A stretch of 64,000 bases of DNA, from the NCBI RefSeq assembly GCF_001425625.1, contig NZ_LMCP01000004.1, forward strand, positions 62,001 through 126,000. The letters are read 5' to 3'. Positions 45,112-55,380 of this stretch are shown piece after piece. Origin of the DNA: Mesorhizobium sp. Root102 (GTDB lineage: Bacteria > Pseudomonadota > Alphaproteobacteria > Rhizobiales > Rhizobiaceae). The translations under genes were made by a program, and so were the position numbers. Under the pieces are notes generated by a model. That model was given only the letters and a program-made list of their open reading frames with translations, did no database searches and was not told where the DNA came from. Within the stretch, counting starts at the first letter, position 1. Each line of letters begins with the position of its first letter.

Positions 45112-46514
45112 AGATGCCGCAGACGATCGGCCTTGTGCATTTCATCGGCATTGGCGGCATCGGCATGAGCGGCATTGCCGAAGTGCTGCACAATCTCGGC
45201 TACAAGGTGCAAGGGTCCGATCAGGCCGAAAGCGCCAATGTGCAACGGCTGCGCGACAAGGGCATCGAATGCTTCGTCGGCCACAAGGCCGAAAATCTCG
45301 GCGAGGCCGAGGTGGTGGTCGTCTCGACCGCGATCAAGAAATCCAATCCGGAGCTCAAGGCCGCGCGCGAAAAGCTGCTGCCGATCGTACGTCGTGCCGA
45401 AATGCTGGCCGAGCTGATGCGCTTTCGCCAGGCGGTGGCGATCGGCGGCACGCATGGCAAGACGACGACGACCTCAATGGTGGCGACCTTGCTCGATGCC
45501 GGCGGGCTCGATCCGACCGTCATCAATGGCGGCATCATCAATGCTTATGGCACCAACGCCCGCATGGGCGACGGCGAATGGATGGTGGTCGAGGCCGACG
45601 AGAGCGACGGCACCTTCCTCAAGCTGCCGGCCGAGATCGCGGTCGTCACCAACATCGATCCCGAGCATCTCGATCACTATGGCAGTTTCGACAAGGTGCG
45701 CGAGGCGTTCCGCCAGTTCGTCGAGAACGTGCCGTTCTACGGTTTTGGCGTGATGTGCACCGATCATCCCGAGGTGCAGGCGCTGGTCAGCCGCATCGAG
45801 GATCGCCGCGTCATCACCTATGGCGAGAACGCGCAGGCCGATGTGCGCTTCACCAATCATCGCATGGTCGGTGCCATTTCGGAATTCGACGTGGTGATCC
45901 GTGACCGCAAGACCGGCGGCCAGACGACGATAGCAGGCCTGCGCCTGCCGATGCCCGGCCGTCACAACGTCTCCAACGCGACGGCCGCGATCGCAGTCGC
46001 GCATGAGCTCGGCCTGTCGGCCGAGGCGATCAAGAACGGCCTGTCGTCCTTCGCCGGCGTCAAGCGCCGCTTCACCCACACCGGTTCGTGGGACGGCGTC
46101 GAAATATTCGACGATTACGGCCACCATCCGGTCGAGATCTCGGCGGTGCTGAAGGCGGCGCGCAGTGCCACCAAGGGCCGCGTCATCGCCATTGCCCAGC
46201 CGCACCGCTTCACCCGGCTGCATGATCTGTTCAACGAGTTTTCCACCTGCTTCAACGACGCCGACACGGTGATGGTGGCGCCGGTCTACGCGGCCGGCGA
46301 AGAGCCGATCGACGGCGTCAGCTCGGACGCGCTGGTGTCGCGCATCCGCGCCGGCGGCCATCGCGACGCGCGCTACATCGAGGGTCCGGCGGCGATCGCG
46401 CCCATCATCCGCGATCTGGCCAAATCAGGCGATTTCGTCGTCTTCCTGGGCGCCGGCAACATCACCCAATGGGCCTATGCATTGCCCAAGGAGCTTGGCG
46501 GGACCGTCACATGA
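45108..46514 (+). CDS. murC: UDP-N-acetylmuramate--L-alanine ligase
   Basis: A 468-aa Mur ligase: [48 protein letters not shown] and the C-terminal [10 protein letters not shown]. It adds L-alanine to UDP-MurNAc as the first peptide step. The ATG overlaps the murG stop (ATGA), and the stop overlaps murB. Confidence 0.95.
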   Translation: MKMPQTIGLVHFIGIGGIGMSGIAEVLHNLGYKVQGSDQAESANVQRLRDKGIECFVGHKAENLGEAEVVVVSTAIKKSNPELKAAREKLLPIVRRAEMLAELMRFRQAVAIGGTHGKTTTTSMVATLLDAGGLDPTVINGGIINAYGTNARMGDGEWMVVEADESDGTFLKLPAEIAVVTNIDPEHLDHYGSFDKVREAFRQFVENVPFYGFGVMCTDHPEVQALVSRIEDRRVITYGENAQADVRFTNHRMVGAISEFDVVIRDRKTGGQTTIAGLRLPMPGRHNVSNATAAIAVAHELGLSAEAIKNGLSSFAGVKRRFTHTGSWDGVEIFDDYGHHPVEISAVLKAARSATKGRVIAIAQPHRFTRLHDLFNEFSTCFNDADTVMVAPVYAAGEEPIDGVSSDALVSRIRAGGHRDARYIEGPAAIAPIIRDLAKSGDFVVFLGAGNITQWAYALPKELGGTVT

Positions 46515-47476
46515 TGCACGGCCAGGCCCTGATCGACAGACTTGGCGACAGGCTTGCCGGCCTGCGCGGCCGCCTCACGCCGAATGCCGAGATGGACAAG
46601 ATCACCTGGTTCCGCGCCGGCGGCCTGGCTGAAGCGCTGTTCCAGCCGGCCGACGAAGAGGACCTCGCGGCGTTTCTGAAAGCCGTTCCGGAGGACATAC
46701 CGCTGACCATCGTGGGGGTCGGCTCGAACCTCCTGGTCCGCGACGGTGGCATTCCGGGCTTTGTCATCCGACTTTCGGCCAAGGGGTTCGGCGAGGCCGA
46801 AACCGTCGGGCCGACAAGGATCAAGGCGGGTGCGGCGACACCCGACAAGCGCGTCGCCGCGGTGGCCCTCGAGGCGGGCATTGGCGGCTTCCATTTCTAT
46901 CACGGCATCCCGGGCGCCATCGGCGGCGCGCTGCGGATGAATGCCGGTGCCAACGGCGTCGAGACGCGCGAGCGCGTCGTCGAGGTGCGTGCGCTTGACC
47001 GCAAGGGCAATGTGCAGACGCTGAGCAACGCCGATATGGGCTACGCCTATCGCTATTCGGCGGCTCCCTCCGGGCTGATCTTCACCTCGGCCGTGTTTGA
47101 AGGCTTTGCCGAGGACAAGGCAGCGATCAAGGCGGCGATGGATGCCGTGCAGAACCATCGCGAGACCGTGCAGCCGATCCGCGAGAAGACCGGCGGCTCG
47201 ACCTTCAAGAATCCGGAAGGCACGTCGGCCTGGAAGGAGATCGACAAGGCGGGTTGCCGCGGCCTGATGATAGGCGGCGCGCAGATGTCGCCGATGCATT
47301 GCAACTTCATGATCAACACGGGAACCGCGACCGGCTACGACCTTGAAAATCTCGGCGAGACGGTGCGTACGCGGGTGCTGGAGAATTCCGGCATCCGGCT
47401 GCAATGGGAAATCAAGCGCATCGGCAATTTCCGGCCGGGACATGCGGTTCAGGAGTTTCTCGGGCAACTCCTTTAG
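46511..47476 (+). CDS. murB: UDP-N-acetylenolpyruvoylglucosamine reductase
   Basis: A 321-aa FAD enzyme. The FAD segments are [18 protein letters not shown] and [28 protein letters not shown] carries the catalytic serine, and a conserved glutamate lies toward the C-terminus. It reduces enolpyruvyl-UDP-GlcNAc to UDP-MurNAc using NADPH. Length fits the family. It is the last gene of the first dcw block and is followed by a 300-base regulatory gap. Confidence 0.95.
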   Translation: MMHGQALIDRLGDRLAGLRGRLTPNAEMDKITWFRAGGLAEALFQPADEEDLAAFLKAVPEDIPLTIVGVGSNLLVRDGGIPGFVIRLSAKGFGEAETVGPTRIKAGAATPDKRVAAVALEAGIGGFHFYHGIPGAIGGALRMNAGANGVETRERVVEVRALDRKGNVQTLSNADMGYAYRYSAAPSGLIFTSAVFEGFAEDKAAIKAAMDAVQNHRETVQPIREKTGGSTFKNPEGTSAWKEIDKAGCRGLMIGGAQMSPMHCNFMINTGTATGYDLENLGETVRTRVLENSGIRLQWEIKRIGNFRPGHAVQEFLGQLL

Positions 47477-47480
47477 CGCG

Positions 47481-47513
47481 CGTTGAAGTTCATGTGATGC
47501 ATGAACTTCAACG
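47481..47513 (+). terminator. perfect 14-bp hairpin after murB
   Basis: CGTTGAAGTTCATG (47481-47494) pairs completely with CATGAACTTCAACG (47500-47513) around the loop TGATG, five bases after the murB stop. There is no T run, so it may be a factor-dependent stop, a transcript stabiliser or a repeat. Confidence 0.6.
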
Positions 47514-47545
47514 GGACCAAAACGGCCCGTAACCGTTGCTGCAAA

Positions 47546-47724
47546 GACTCAACGACACGCTTTTCGCATCCATTTTCTCAGTAAGTGAATCTCTCGGAAT
47601 CGTAAGCACTTGCCAGTGAATCAACTCTCTGATTCTCTGCTCAAAAGCGTTTCCTGATTTGAGTCGTTCGACGCGTTACCCGCGTTTTCCGTCTGGGGGG
47701 CAACCTGCCGGGAGACTCGGACTC
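47546..47724 (+). promoter_or_regulatory. cluster of eight GANTC sites in the murB-ddlB intergenic region
   Basis: GANTC at 47546, 47587, 47597, 47618, 47631, 47661, 47714 and 47720 (GACTC, GAATC x3, GATTC, GAGTC, GACTC x2). This is the CcrM methylation sequence of alphaproteobacteria. A rough hand estimate for random DNA of about 63% GC is fewer than one site in 180 bases. The region precedes ddlB-ftsQ-ftsA-ftsZ, so cell-cycle-linked promoter methylation is inferred. Confidence 0.7.
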
Positions 47725-47777
47725 AATGTTGCGGAAAATCTTGGTTTTTGGTCCGCCGTGAGAGGGGATGCCGGGGA

Positions 47778-48704
47778 ATGAAGAACAAGCATGTGGCCGT
47801 CCTGCTGGGTGGGTTTTCGTCCGAGCGGCCCGTGTCTCTGTCCTCGGGGAAGGCTTGTGCCGATGAGCTCGAGAAGGAAGGCTACCAGGTCACGCGCGTC
47901 GATGTCGGGCGCGATGTCGGCTCCGTGCTTGCCGAGATCAAGCCCGATGTGGCCTTCAACGCGCTGCATGGCCCCTTTGGTGAGGATGGTACCATCCAGG
48001 GCATCCTCGAATATCTCGGCATTCCCTACACCCATTCCGGCGTGCTCGCTTCGGCTCTGGCCATGAACAAGGAGCAGGCCAAGCGGGTTGCCAAGGCGGT
48101 CGGCGTTCCGGTCGCCGAATCGAAGGTCGCCAGCCGCTTCGCCATCCAGAGCAAGCATCCGATGAAGCCGCCCTATGTGGTCAAGCCGGTCAATGAGGGT
48201 TCGAGCTTCGGCGTCGTCATCGTGCATGAAGGCCAGTCGCATCCGCCGCAGGTTCTGGGCTCGTCGGAATGGAGATATGGCGATATCGTCATGGTCGAGC
48301 GCTACATCCATGGTCGCGAGCTGACCTGCGCGGTGATGGGCGATGTGGCGCTGGGGGTCTGCGAGATCATCCCGACCGGCCATTCCTTCTACGACTATGA
48401 TTCAAAATATGTCGCCGGGGGATCAAAGCACGAATGCCCCGCAAAAGTTTCACCGAATATTTACCAAAAAATACAAACACTGGCGCTCAAGGCTCACCAA
48501 GCGATCGGCTGTCGGGGCGTTTCCCGGTCGGACTTCCGTTATGACGATCGGCATTCCGAAAACGGCGAGGTTGTCTGGCTCGAGGTCAACACCCAGCCGG
48601 GTATGACGCCGACGTCCTTGGTGCCTGAAATCGCCGCCCAGGCCGGGCACTCTTTTGGCGATTTGTTGAGTTGGATGGTGGAGGACGCTTCGTGTCTGCG
48701 TTGA
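47778..48704 (+). CDS. ddlB: D-alanine--D-alanine ligase
   Basis: A 308-aa ATP-grasp enzyme. [47 protein letters not shown] and [13 protein letters not shown] are family signatures. It joins two D-alanines for murF. The ATG at 47778 follows GGGGA. A local AT-rich, A-run patch (48410-48480) differs in codon use from its surroundings. Its stop overlaps ftsQ by 13 bases. Confidence 0.95.
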   Translation: MKNKHVAVLLGGFSSERPVSLSSGKACADELEKEGYQVTRVDVGRDVGSVLAEIKPDVAFNALHGPFGEDGTIQGILEYLGIPYTHSGVLASALAMNKEQAKRVAKAVGVPVAESKVASRFAIQSKHPMKPPYVVKPVNEGSSFGVVIVHEGQSHPPQVLGSSEWRYGDIVMVERYIHGRELTCAVMGDVALGVCEIIPTGHSFYDYDSKYVAGGSKHECPAKVSPNIYQKIQTLALKAHQAIGCRGVSRSDFRYDDRHSENGEVVWLEVNTQPGMTPTSLVPEIAAQAGHSFGDLLSWMVEDASCLR

Positions 48705-49633
48705 AATGGGGACAAGGTAAGGAGAGGGGCGCGGCCGGGCCGGCGCTGTTCGGCCTGCCGTTGTCGTTGGACCATTTCGTGCTGCCGCGGGTGCTGCGTC
48801 GCCCGGTGCGCATTCTGGCGCGCCTCGGCGTCGGGGAATTCCAGGCGCCGCGCTTTTCCGCGGCCATGATGTCGGCCGTGCTGATTGCTTCGAGCGGTGC
48901 TTATGGCGCCTATCTCGGCGGCCACGTCGACGGCATCGTGCAGAGCATCACCGCCCGCACCGGCTTTGCCGTCGATCAGGTCAAGGTGGTCGGCAATCGC
49001 CAGACCTCGGAGATCGATATTCTCGACAGGCTCGAACTCGACGGCTGGACGTCGCTGATCGGCTTTGACGCCGAGGCTGCGCGCGAGCGCATCTCCGGCC
49101 TGCCGTGGATCGAGGTCGCGGCGGTGCGCAAGGTCTATCCGCACACGCTGGAAGTGCGCGTTGAGGAGCGCCAGGCCTTCGCGCTCTGGCAGCAGGGCGA
49201 CGAGCTGTCCGTCATCGAGAAGGATGGCGCCGTGATCGCGCCGTTCTCGGGCGGCAAGCAGGTGCTGCTGCCGCTGCTGATCGGTACCGGCGCGCCGGCG
49301 AGCGCGCCCGACTTTATCGCCAAGATCGAAAAATATCCTGAGCTCGCGACGCGGATCAAAGGCTATATCCGCGTCGGCGATCGGCGCTGGGACCTGAAGC
49401 TGGATAATGGCATCACCGTCAAGCTTCCCGAGGATGGCGAGGATCTGGCACTCGCCGAACTCGTCAAGATGGATCAGGACAAGGGGCTGTTGTCGCGCGA
49501 CATCGCCGCCGTCGACATGCGTCTGACCGACAGGATGGTTGTGCAGTTGACGCCCGAGGCGGCAACGCAGCGCGAAGCCGCACTGAACGAAAAACCCAAG
49601 AGCCTGAAGCGCAAGCCGGAGACGAAGATATGA
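48692..49633 (+). CDS. ftsQ: cell division protein FtsQ
   Basis: A 313-aa bitopic protein. A long cytoplasmic N-terminus (residues 1-55) precedes one membrane helix (about 58-77). The POTRA domain ([21 protein letters not shown]) and the beta domain follow in the periplasm. It recruits FtsB, FtsL and the later division proteins. The start is a GTG at 48692 with GGAGGA before it, inside the ddlB end. Its stop overlaps ftsA (ATGA). A Lys-rich tail ends the protein. Confidence 0.92.
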   Translation: MSALKWGQGKERGAAGPALFGLPLSLDHFVLPRVLRRPVRILARLGVGEFQAPRFSAAMMSAVLIASSGAYGAYLGGHVDGIVQSITARTGFAVDQVKVVGNRQTSEIDILDRLELDGWTSLIGFDAEAARERISGLPWIEVAAVRKVYPHTLEVRVEERQAFALWQQGDELSVIEKDGAVIAPFSGGKQVLLPLLIGTGAPASAPDFIAKIEKYPELATRIKGYIRVGDRRWDLKLDNGITVKLPEDGEDLALAELVKMDQDKGLLSRDIAAVDMRLTDRMVVQLTPEAATQREAALNEKPKSLKRKPETKI

Positions 49634-50937
49634 GCTGGCTTGGCGGTCATGGCGATGCCTCGTCGCGCCGATCCGGCACCCTGACGGTGCTGGATGTCGG
49701 TTCGAGCAAGGTCTGCTGCATGGTGGCCAAGCTGAAGCCGTGCGATGACGGCAAGCTGCTGCGTGGCCGCTCGCACCGGATCCAGGTGATCGGCATTGGT
49801 CATCAGAAATCGCAAGGCGTGAAGTCGGGCGTCGTCGTCGATCTCGACCGCGCCGAGCATGCCATCCGCCTCGCCGTAGATGCGGCCGAACGCATGGCCG
49901 GGCTGACGGTCGATTCGCTGATCGTCAACATGACGGCCGGCCGGCTGAAGAGCGAAGCCTTCTCCGCCACCATCAACCTTGGCGGCCATGAGGCCGACGA
50001 GGCCGACATCAAGCGCGTTCTCGGCGCCGGCGCCAAGCAGGCGCTGAAGGCCGAGCGCGAGGTGATCCATTCGCTTCCCGTCGGCTTTTCGCTGGATGCG
50101 GAACGCGGCGTGCGCGATCCGCGCGGCATGGTCGGCGACGCACTCGGCGTTGACATGCATGTGTTGACCGGTGACGCCGCTCCGATGCGCAACCTGGAGC
50201 TTTCCATCAACCGTTCGCACCTGTCGGTCGAGCGCATGGTGGCGACGCCCTATGCCAGCGGGTTGGCGGCCCTGGTCGACGACGAACTGGAGATGGGCGC
50301 GGCCTGCATCGACATGGGCGGCGGCACGACGACGATCTCGGTGTTTTCTGAAGGCAAGTTCGTCCATGGCGACGCCATCGCCATCGGCGGCAACCATGTC
50401 ACGCTGGACATGGCCAAGGGGCTTTCGACCTCGCTCGACGCAGCGGAACGGCTGAAGGTGATGCATGGCTCCGCACTGCCGGGCAGCGCCGACGACCGTG
50501 ACCTGGTCTCGATCCAGCCGATCGGCGACGATGGCGATGTGCCTTTGCAGATCCCGCGCTCGGTGATGACGCGCATCGTGCGTGCCCGCATCGACGAGAC
50601 GCTCGAATTGCTGCGCGACCGGCTCAACAAGTCCGGCTACGGCAATGCGGTGGGCAAGCGCGTGGTGCTCACCGGCGGTGCCAGCCAGCTTGCCGGCCTG
50701 CCGGAGGCGGCGCGCCGCATCCTGGGACGCAATGTGCGCATCGGCCGTCCGCTCGGCGTGGCTGGCCTGCCGGAAGCGGCGAAGGGGCCGGCCTTCTCGG
50801 CCGCGGTGGGGCTTCTGATCTATCCGCAGATGGCGAGCTTCGAGAGCCATCCGGCGAAAGGAATTTCCGGTCTGAGAATGACCGGAACGGGCGGAAAACT
50901 GCATCGCATGAGTCAGTGGTTGAGAGACAGTTTCTAA
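49630..50937 (+). CDS. ftsA: cell division protein FtsA
   Basis: A 435-aa actin-like ATPase. TVLDVGSSKVCCMVAKL is the phosphate-1 loop, CIDMGGGTTTISVF is phosphate-2, and VLTGGASQL the adenosine motif. The C-terminus (KLHRMSQWLRDSF) is the amphipathic helix that anchors FtsA to the inner membrane. It tethers FtsZ there. The ATG overlaps the ftsQ stop. Confidence 0.95.
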   Translation: MSWLGGHGDASSRRSGTLTVLDVGSSKVCCMVAKLKPCDDGKLLRGRSHRIQVIGIGHQKSQGVKSGVVVDLDRAEHAIRLAVDAAERMAGLTVDSLIVNMTAGRLKSEAFSATINLGGHEADEADIKRVLGAGAKQALKAEREVIHSLPVGFSLDAERGVRDPRGMVGDALGVDMHVLTGDAAPMRNLELSINRSHLSVERMVATPYASGLAALVDDELEMGAACIDMGGGTTTISVFSEGKFVHGDAIAIGGNHVTLDMAKGLSTSLDAAERLKVMHGSALPGSADDRDLVSIQPIGDDGDVPLQIPRSVMTRIVRARIDETLELLRDRLNKSGYGNAVGKRVVLTGGASQLAGLPEAARRILGRNVRIGRPLGVAGLPEAAKGPAFSAAVGLLIYPQMASFESHPAKGISGLRMTGTGGKLHRMSQWLRDSF

Positions 50938-51004
50938 ATTGACGGGGACAGCCCCATAGGCGGCCGCGGCGGCGAAGCGGCGTGAAAGGCAAAGGACGGA
51001 GACA

Positions 51005-52687
51005 ATGACCATCAATCTGCAGAAGCCGGACATCACCGAGCTTAAGCCGCGCATCACCGTGTTCGGTGTCGGCGGCGGCGGCGGCAATGCCGTCAACAAC
51101 ATGATCACCGCCGGTTTGCGCGGTGTCGAGTTCGTGGTGGCCAACACCGACGCGCAGGCGCTGACCATGTCAAAGGCCTCACGGCTGATCCAGCTTGGCG
51201 CGCACGTCACCGAGGGTCTGGGCGCCGGCTCGCAGCCGGAAGTCGGCCGAGCGGCGGCGGAAGAGTGCATCGACGAGATCCTCGATCACCTGACCAACAC
51301 CCATATGTGCTTCGTCACCGCCGGCATGGGCGGCGGCACCGGTACGGGCGCTGCTCCTGTCGTTGCCCGCGCGGCTCGTGAGAAGGGCATCCTCACCGTC
51401 GGCGTCGTCACCAAGCCGTTCCATTTCGAAGGTCAGCGCCGCATGAAGACGGCGGACTTCGGTATCGAGGAACTGCAGAAATGCGTCGATACGCTGATCG
51501 TCATCCCCAACCAGAATCTGTTCCGGCTGGCCAATGACAAGACCACCTTTGCCGACGCTTTCGCCATGGCCGACCAGGTGCTCTATTCCGGCGTTGCCTG
51601 CATCACCGACCTGATGGTCAAGGAAGGCCTGATCAATCTCGATTTCGCCGACGTCCGCTCGGTCATGCGCGAGATGGGCAAGGCGATGATGGGCACCGGC
51701 GAGGCTTCCGGCGAGGGCCGCGCGATGGCCGCCGCCGAAGCGGCGATCGCCAATCCGCTGCTCGACGAGACCTCGATGAAGGGCGCCAAGGGCCTGCTGA
51801 TCTCGATCACCGGCGGCCGCGACCTGACGCTGTTCGAAGTCGACGAGGCGGCAACCCGTATCCGCGAGGAAGTCGACCAGGACGCCAACATCATTCTGGG
51901 CGCCACCTTCGACGAGGAACTCGAAGGTGTCATCCGCGTCTCGGTGGTTGCCACCGGCATCGACAAGTCGGCGGCTGAAATCGCCGCTGCGCCGATCTCG
52001 ATCCGCACGGCGCCGCCGAAGCCGGTCAGCCGCCCGGCCGTTGCCGCTGTGGAAAGCCGCCCGGCGCCGGTCCAGCAGACCACGTACGAACCGCGCGCCG
52101 CCGATCCGGTCGCCGAAGCCATCCAGTTGGCCGAAGCCAATGCCGCGGCCATGGCACAGGCGCGCCCGGCTCCCGTTGCCCATGCGGACGATTTCCGCCC
52201 GCAGAGCAAGATCTTCCAGGCGCCGCCAGCACAGCCGATGCCGCAGCCGGTGGTCCAGCAGATGCAGCCGGCTCCGCAGCCGCGCGAAATGCTGCAGCGC
52301 GAAGCCCCGCAGCCGGTTGCCATGGCGCCGCAGCGTATGCCGCGCGTCGAGGACTTTCCGCCCGTCGTCAAGGCCGAGGTGGATGCCAAGAGCCGCCCGG
52401 TCGACCACGAGAACAACAGCGGACCGATGGGCCTGCTGAAGCGCCTGACCAACGGCCTGACCCGCCGCGAAGAAGAGCCTGCACGGCTGCAGCCAGCGCA
52501 GCCGCGCGAGCCCAAGCTGCGCCAGGCAGCGCCCGAAGTGCGTCGTCTCGCCAGTCAGGACGCGCAGCTCTACGCGCCGCGCCGTGGTCAGCTCGACGAT
52601 CAGGGCCGCCTGACACCGCAAGTGAGGTCGACTCACGAAGACGATCAGCTGGAGATTCCGGCGTTCCTGCGCCGCCAGGCCAACTGA
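51005..52687 (+). CDS. ftsZ: cell division protein FtsZ
   Basis: A 560-aa tubulin homologue. The GTP-binding signature GGGTGTG is at 109-115, and the T7 loop [11 protein letters not shown] is intact. The globular core ends near 320. A long Pro/Gln/Ala-rich linker (about 325-545) separates it from the C-terminal peptide [13 protein letters not shown], which binds FtsA and other partners. Such long linkers are typical of Rhizobiales. FtsZ forms the cytoplasmic division ring. There are 67 bases between ftsA and ftsZ. A hairpin follows. Confidence 0.97.
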   Translation: MTINLQKPDITELKPRITVFGVGGGGGNAVNNMITAGLRGVEFVVANTDAQALTMSKASRLIQLGAHVTEGLGAGSQPEVGRAAAEECIDEILDHLTNTHMCFVTAGMGGGTGTGAAPVVARAAREKGILTVGVVTKPFHFEGQRRMKTADFGIEELQKCVDTLIVIPNQNLFRLANDKTTFADAFAMADQVLYSGVACITDLMVKEGLINLDFADVRSVMREMGKAMMGTGEASGEGRAMAAAEAAIANPLLDETSMKGAKGLLISITGGRDLTLFEVDEAATRIREEVDQDANIILGATFDEELEGVIRVSVVATGIDKSAAEIAAAPISIRTAPPKPVSRPAVAAVESRPAPVQQTTYEPRAADPVAEAIQLAEANAAAMAQARPAPVAHADDFRPQSKIFQAPPAQPMPQPVVQQMQPAPQPREMLQREAPQPVAMAPQRMPRVEDFPPVVKAEVDAKSRPVDHENNSGPMGLLKRLTNGLTRREEEPARLQPAQPREPKLRQAAPEVRRLASQDAQLYAPRRGQLDDQGRLTPQVRSTHEDDQLEIPAFLRRQAN

Positions 52688-52710
52688 TTGGTAAACCGAC
52701 TGTAACATTT

Positions 52711-52750
52711 GTTAACAGGCAAGCGAGGAATCGCTTGCCTGTTAACGTTT
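52711..52750 (+). terminator. perfect 16-bp hairpin terminator after ftsZ
   Basis: GTTAACAGGCAAGCGA (52711-52726) pairs fully with TCGCTTGCCTGTTAAC (52731-52746) around GGAA, followed by GTTTT. It is a strong stem and closes the division operon before lpxC. Confidence 0.85.
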
Positions 52751-52968
52751 TAAATGGTGTGATTTCAATCGCTTACCAAGTCGTGCCCACTCCAGTTCGC
52801 GGTTACACAGAGTAAGAAACCGTGATTTGGAGTCTCCCTGACGGGACATTATCTTCGCTGCCTACCATCGTCGGTTTGCCGGGATTTCGGGGGAAGTCGC
52901 CCTGTCTGCCGATTCACACAAGAGCCGCGCCCTCGGGCTGGAGAAGCGGACCTAGGCATTACGGGCTT

Positions 52969-53919
52969 ATGGGGATTGTCTTGCACGACTATCAGACGAC
53001 ATTGAAGACGCGCGCGTCGCTTACTGGCATCGGCGTCCACAGCGGCAAGGAAGTTTCCATCAGCTTTTTGCCAGCGGATGCCGACACCGGCATCGTTTTC
53101 CAGCTTTTCAACGGTGCGGAGCAGGGCCACGAGTTCCGCGCCCTGGTGTCGGAAGTTGGCGCTACCGACCTGTGCACCATGCTTGGCGATCCCGCTGGCG
53201 AGCACATCGCCACGGTAGAGCACATCATGGCGGCGCTGTTAGGGCTCGGCATCGACAATGTCGCCATCGAGATCGATGGCTCCGAGGTTCCGATCTTCGA
53301 TGGCAGCGCCATGGCGTTCGTCGAAGCCATCGACCAGGCGGGCATCGAGACGCTCTCGGTCAAGCGCCGCTATATCAGGGTCATCAAGCCGGTCCGCATC
53401 GAGAACGGCGCCTCCTGGGCCGAGTTCAGGCCCTATGACGGCACCCGTTTCGAGATCGAGATCGACTTCGAGAGCCCGGCGATCGGCCGTCAGCTGTTCG
53501 CCTCCGACCTCAATGCCGATATCTTCCGCCGCGACATCGCGCGCGCCCGCACCTTCGGCTTCATGAAGGATGTCGAGCGTCTGTGGGCCGCCGGCTACGC
53601 GCTCGGCTCCTCGCTGGAGAACTCGCTGGTGATTGGTGACGACAACCGCGTCATCAACATGGGCGGCCTGCGCTATCCCAACGAATTCGTGCGCCACAAG
53701 ACGCTGGACGCCATGGGTGACCTGGCGCTGGCCGGCGCCCGTTTCATTGGCTGCTTCCGCTCCTATCGCGGTGGCCACAGGATGAATGCCGCGGCTCTGC
53801 GCCGCCTGCTGTCGGACCGCACCGCGTTCGAAATCGTCGAGACGACGCGCCGCGAGCGTGGCCGCAGCGCCGAGATGAATGCCGTCAATGCGCCGCTCTA
53901 TGCGCCCTGGATGATCTGA
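52969..53919 (+). CDS. lpxC: UDP-3-O-acyl-N-acetylglucosamine deacetylase
   Basis: A 316-aa zinc enzyme of lipid A synthesis. LTGIGVHSGKEVSISFLPA, ATVEHIMAALLGLGIDN (zinc His), PIFDGSAM, ARTFGFM and RHKTLDAMGDLALAG (zinc His/Asp) are all present. It performs the committed step of lipid A synthesis in the cytoplasm. ATG 52969 is chosen over an upstream frame extension that lacks similarity. It has about 220 bases of leader after the ftsZ hairpin. Confidence 0.95.
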   Translation: MGIVLHDYQTTLKTRASLTGIGVHSGKEVSISFLPADADTGIVFQLFNGAEQGHEFRALVSEVGATDLCTMLGDPAGEHIATVEHIMAALLGLGIDNVAIEIDGSEVPIFDGSAMAFVEAIDQAGIETLSVKRRYIRVIKPVRIENGASWAEFRPYDGTRFEIEIDFESPAIGRQLFASDLNADIFRRDIARARTFGFMKDVERLWAAGYALGSSLENSLVIGDDNRVINMGGLRYPNEFVRHKTLDAMGDLALAGARFIGCFRSYRGGHRMNAAALRRLLSDRTAFEIVETTRRERGRSAEMNAVNAPLYAPWMI

Positions 53920-54098
53920 TTTTCTTCATTTTTCTCGGGTTCCATGGCGGGCGGCCGGTGTTGCATGAATGCACCACCTGTCGGTGAAATTGCACTGATG
54001 TTCAAGCTGTGTCCGGCCGCCTTAAAAATGCGCGATTGGCCGGAGATAGCGTTGCCGGATAAGGCGGTTATGGTTTATGGCTGCTGCCGTCGATTAGG

Positions 54099-54143
54099 GC
54101 ATGTCGTTCAAAAGTGGGGACCAGTTTTGAAACAATGGCATGC
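54099..54143. repeat. palindromic repeat upstream of bamD
   Basis: About 45 bases with GCATG...CATGC ends and an inner stem GTTCAAAA/TTTTGAAAC. It belongs to the same intergenic palindrome class as those at 12622, 14717 and 60173. It lies 41 bases before the bamD start. Confidence 0.55.
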
Positions 54144-54183
54144 TACGGGCATTGAAATAACGCCGAAAGGGCGGAATCCAATC

Positions 54184-55053
54184 ATGTTCTTCAAGCGAGT
54201 TGGTCAATTGAAAGCGCCGCAGAGGGCTGTTTTCCTGGCGCTTTCGGTGGTTGTTCCATCGCTCTTTCTATCGGCCTGCATGTCGTCGGAGAAAGATATC
54301 GACCTGTCGACCTATGTCGACCAGACCGAGCCGGCCGATGTTCTCTACAATCAGGGCCTGGCCAATCTCAATGCTGGCCGGCTGCAAGAGGCAAGCCGCA
54401 AGTTCGACGCTGTCGACCGCCAGCACCCCTATTCGGAGTGGGCCCGCAAATCGATGGTGATGGGCGCTTTCGCCGACTACCGCCAGGGCCACTACGACGA
54501 GGCGATCGGCTCGGCCAAGCGCTATCTCACGCTCTATCCGTCAACCGATGACGCCGCCTACGCACAGTACATCATCGGCTTGAGCTACTACCGTCAGATC
54601 AAGGACGTGACGCAGGACCAGAAGGAAGCGCGCCAAACCGTTCAGACGATGCAGGACCTGGTGACGCGCTGGCCGACATCGGAATATGTCGACGATGCCA
54701 AGGAAAAGATCCGCTTCGCCAACGATCAGCTGGCCGGCAAGGAGATGCAGATCGGCCGCTATTACCTCGAGCGCCGCGAGTACATCGCCGCCGTCAAGCG
54801 CTTCCGCACCGTGGTCGAGAGCTATTCCAACACGCGCCATGTCGAGGAGGCGCTCGCCCGCCTGACCGAAAGCTACTACGCGATGGGCCTGACCTCGGAG
54901 GCGCAGACCGCTGCCGCCGTGCTCGGCACCAACTACCCTGACAGTCCGTGGTACAAGGATTCCTACAAGCTCTTGCAGAGCAATGGGCTTGCACCGCGCG
55001 AAAATGCCGGGTCGTGGATATCCAAGGCCGGAAAGATGATCACCGGCGCCTGA
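54184..55053 (+). CDS. bamD: outer membrane assembly lipoprotein BamD
   Basis: A 289-aa lipoprotein with lipobox LFLSAC (Cys32). The mature part (about 45-260) is a series of TPR-like repeats ([36 protein letters not shown]). BamD is the essential periplasmic lipoprotein partner of BamA in outer-membrane protein insertion. The ATG at 54184 was chosen because the leader starts there; the frame is open for another 80 codons upstream but carries no signal. Confidence 0.95.
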   Translation: MFFKRVGQLKAPQRAVFLALSVVVPSLFLSACMSSEKDIDLSTYVDQTEPADVLYNQGLANLNAGRLQEASRKFDAVDRQHPYSEWARKSMVMGAFADYRQGHYDEAIGSAKRYLTLYPSTDDAAYAQYIIGLSYYRQIKDVTQDQKEARQTVQTMQDLVTRWPTSEYVDDAKEKIRFANDQLAGKEMQIGRYYLERREYIAAVKRFRTVVESYSNTRHVEEALARLTESYYAMGLTSEAQTAAAVLGTNYPDSPWYKDSYKLLQSNGLAPRENAGSWISKAGKMITGA

Positions 55054-55113
55054 TCCCAAGCAGACTTCGCGGGCTTCGCCAACGCGCCGTCCGCTTGGTT
55101 TTCCTGGTTTGTC

Positions 55114-55341
55114 GCAGGTTCTTGTCGCAAAACCGCACGACACTTTTGCGGAACCTGCTTGGAGCAGTTCACCGTTTCGGGGAAACTGCGAACCGCTCCA
55201 ACTCTTTGTTTTGGATCAATTCCGGAAGGAAAACCGTTTCACACTTTTCCTGGAATTGCTCTGGAGCATTCGGACCGAAGCGTGCGCAGCGCTTTTTCGG
55301 ATTGATCCGACGCTCAAACAAAAAGATAGTGCGGCGCTGCG
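55114..55341. repeat. four successive palindromes between bamD and recN
   Basis: A: GCAGGTTC/GAACCTGC (55114-55158). B: TTGGAGC/GCTCCAA (55159-55201). C: CAATTCC/GGAATTG with inner AGGAAAA/TTTTCCT (55217-55258). D: CGCAGCGCTTTTT with AAAAAG and GGCGCTGCG (55285-55341). Each is an imperfect palindrome of 42-57 bases. A and B abut with no spacer. The 327-base gap holds no supportable gene. Confidence 0.7.
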
Positions 55342-55380
55342 ACTCCAAATGGTCGCGTGCCGTTCTAGATTCGGGTTCTG

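Noticed and set aside
53944..54183. Extended N-terminus for bamD from 53944
   Set aside because: The extra 80 codons include a palindromic repeat and have no similarity; the lipoprotein leader starts at 54184.
55114..55341. CRISPR array between bamD and recN
   Set aside because: The palindromes differ from each other; there is no repeated unit with unique spacers.
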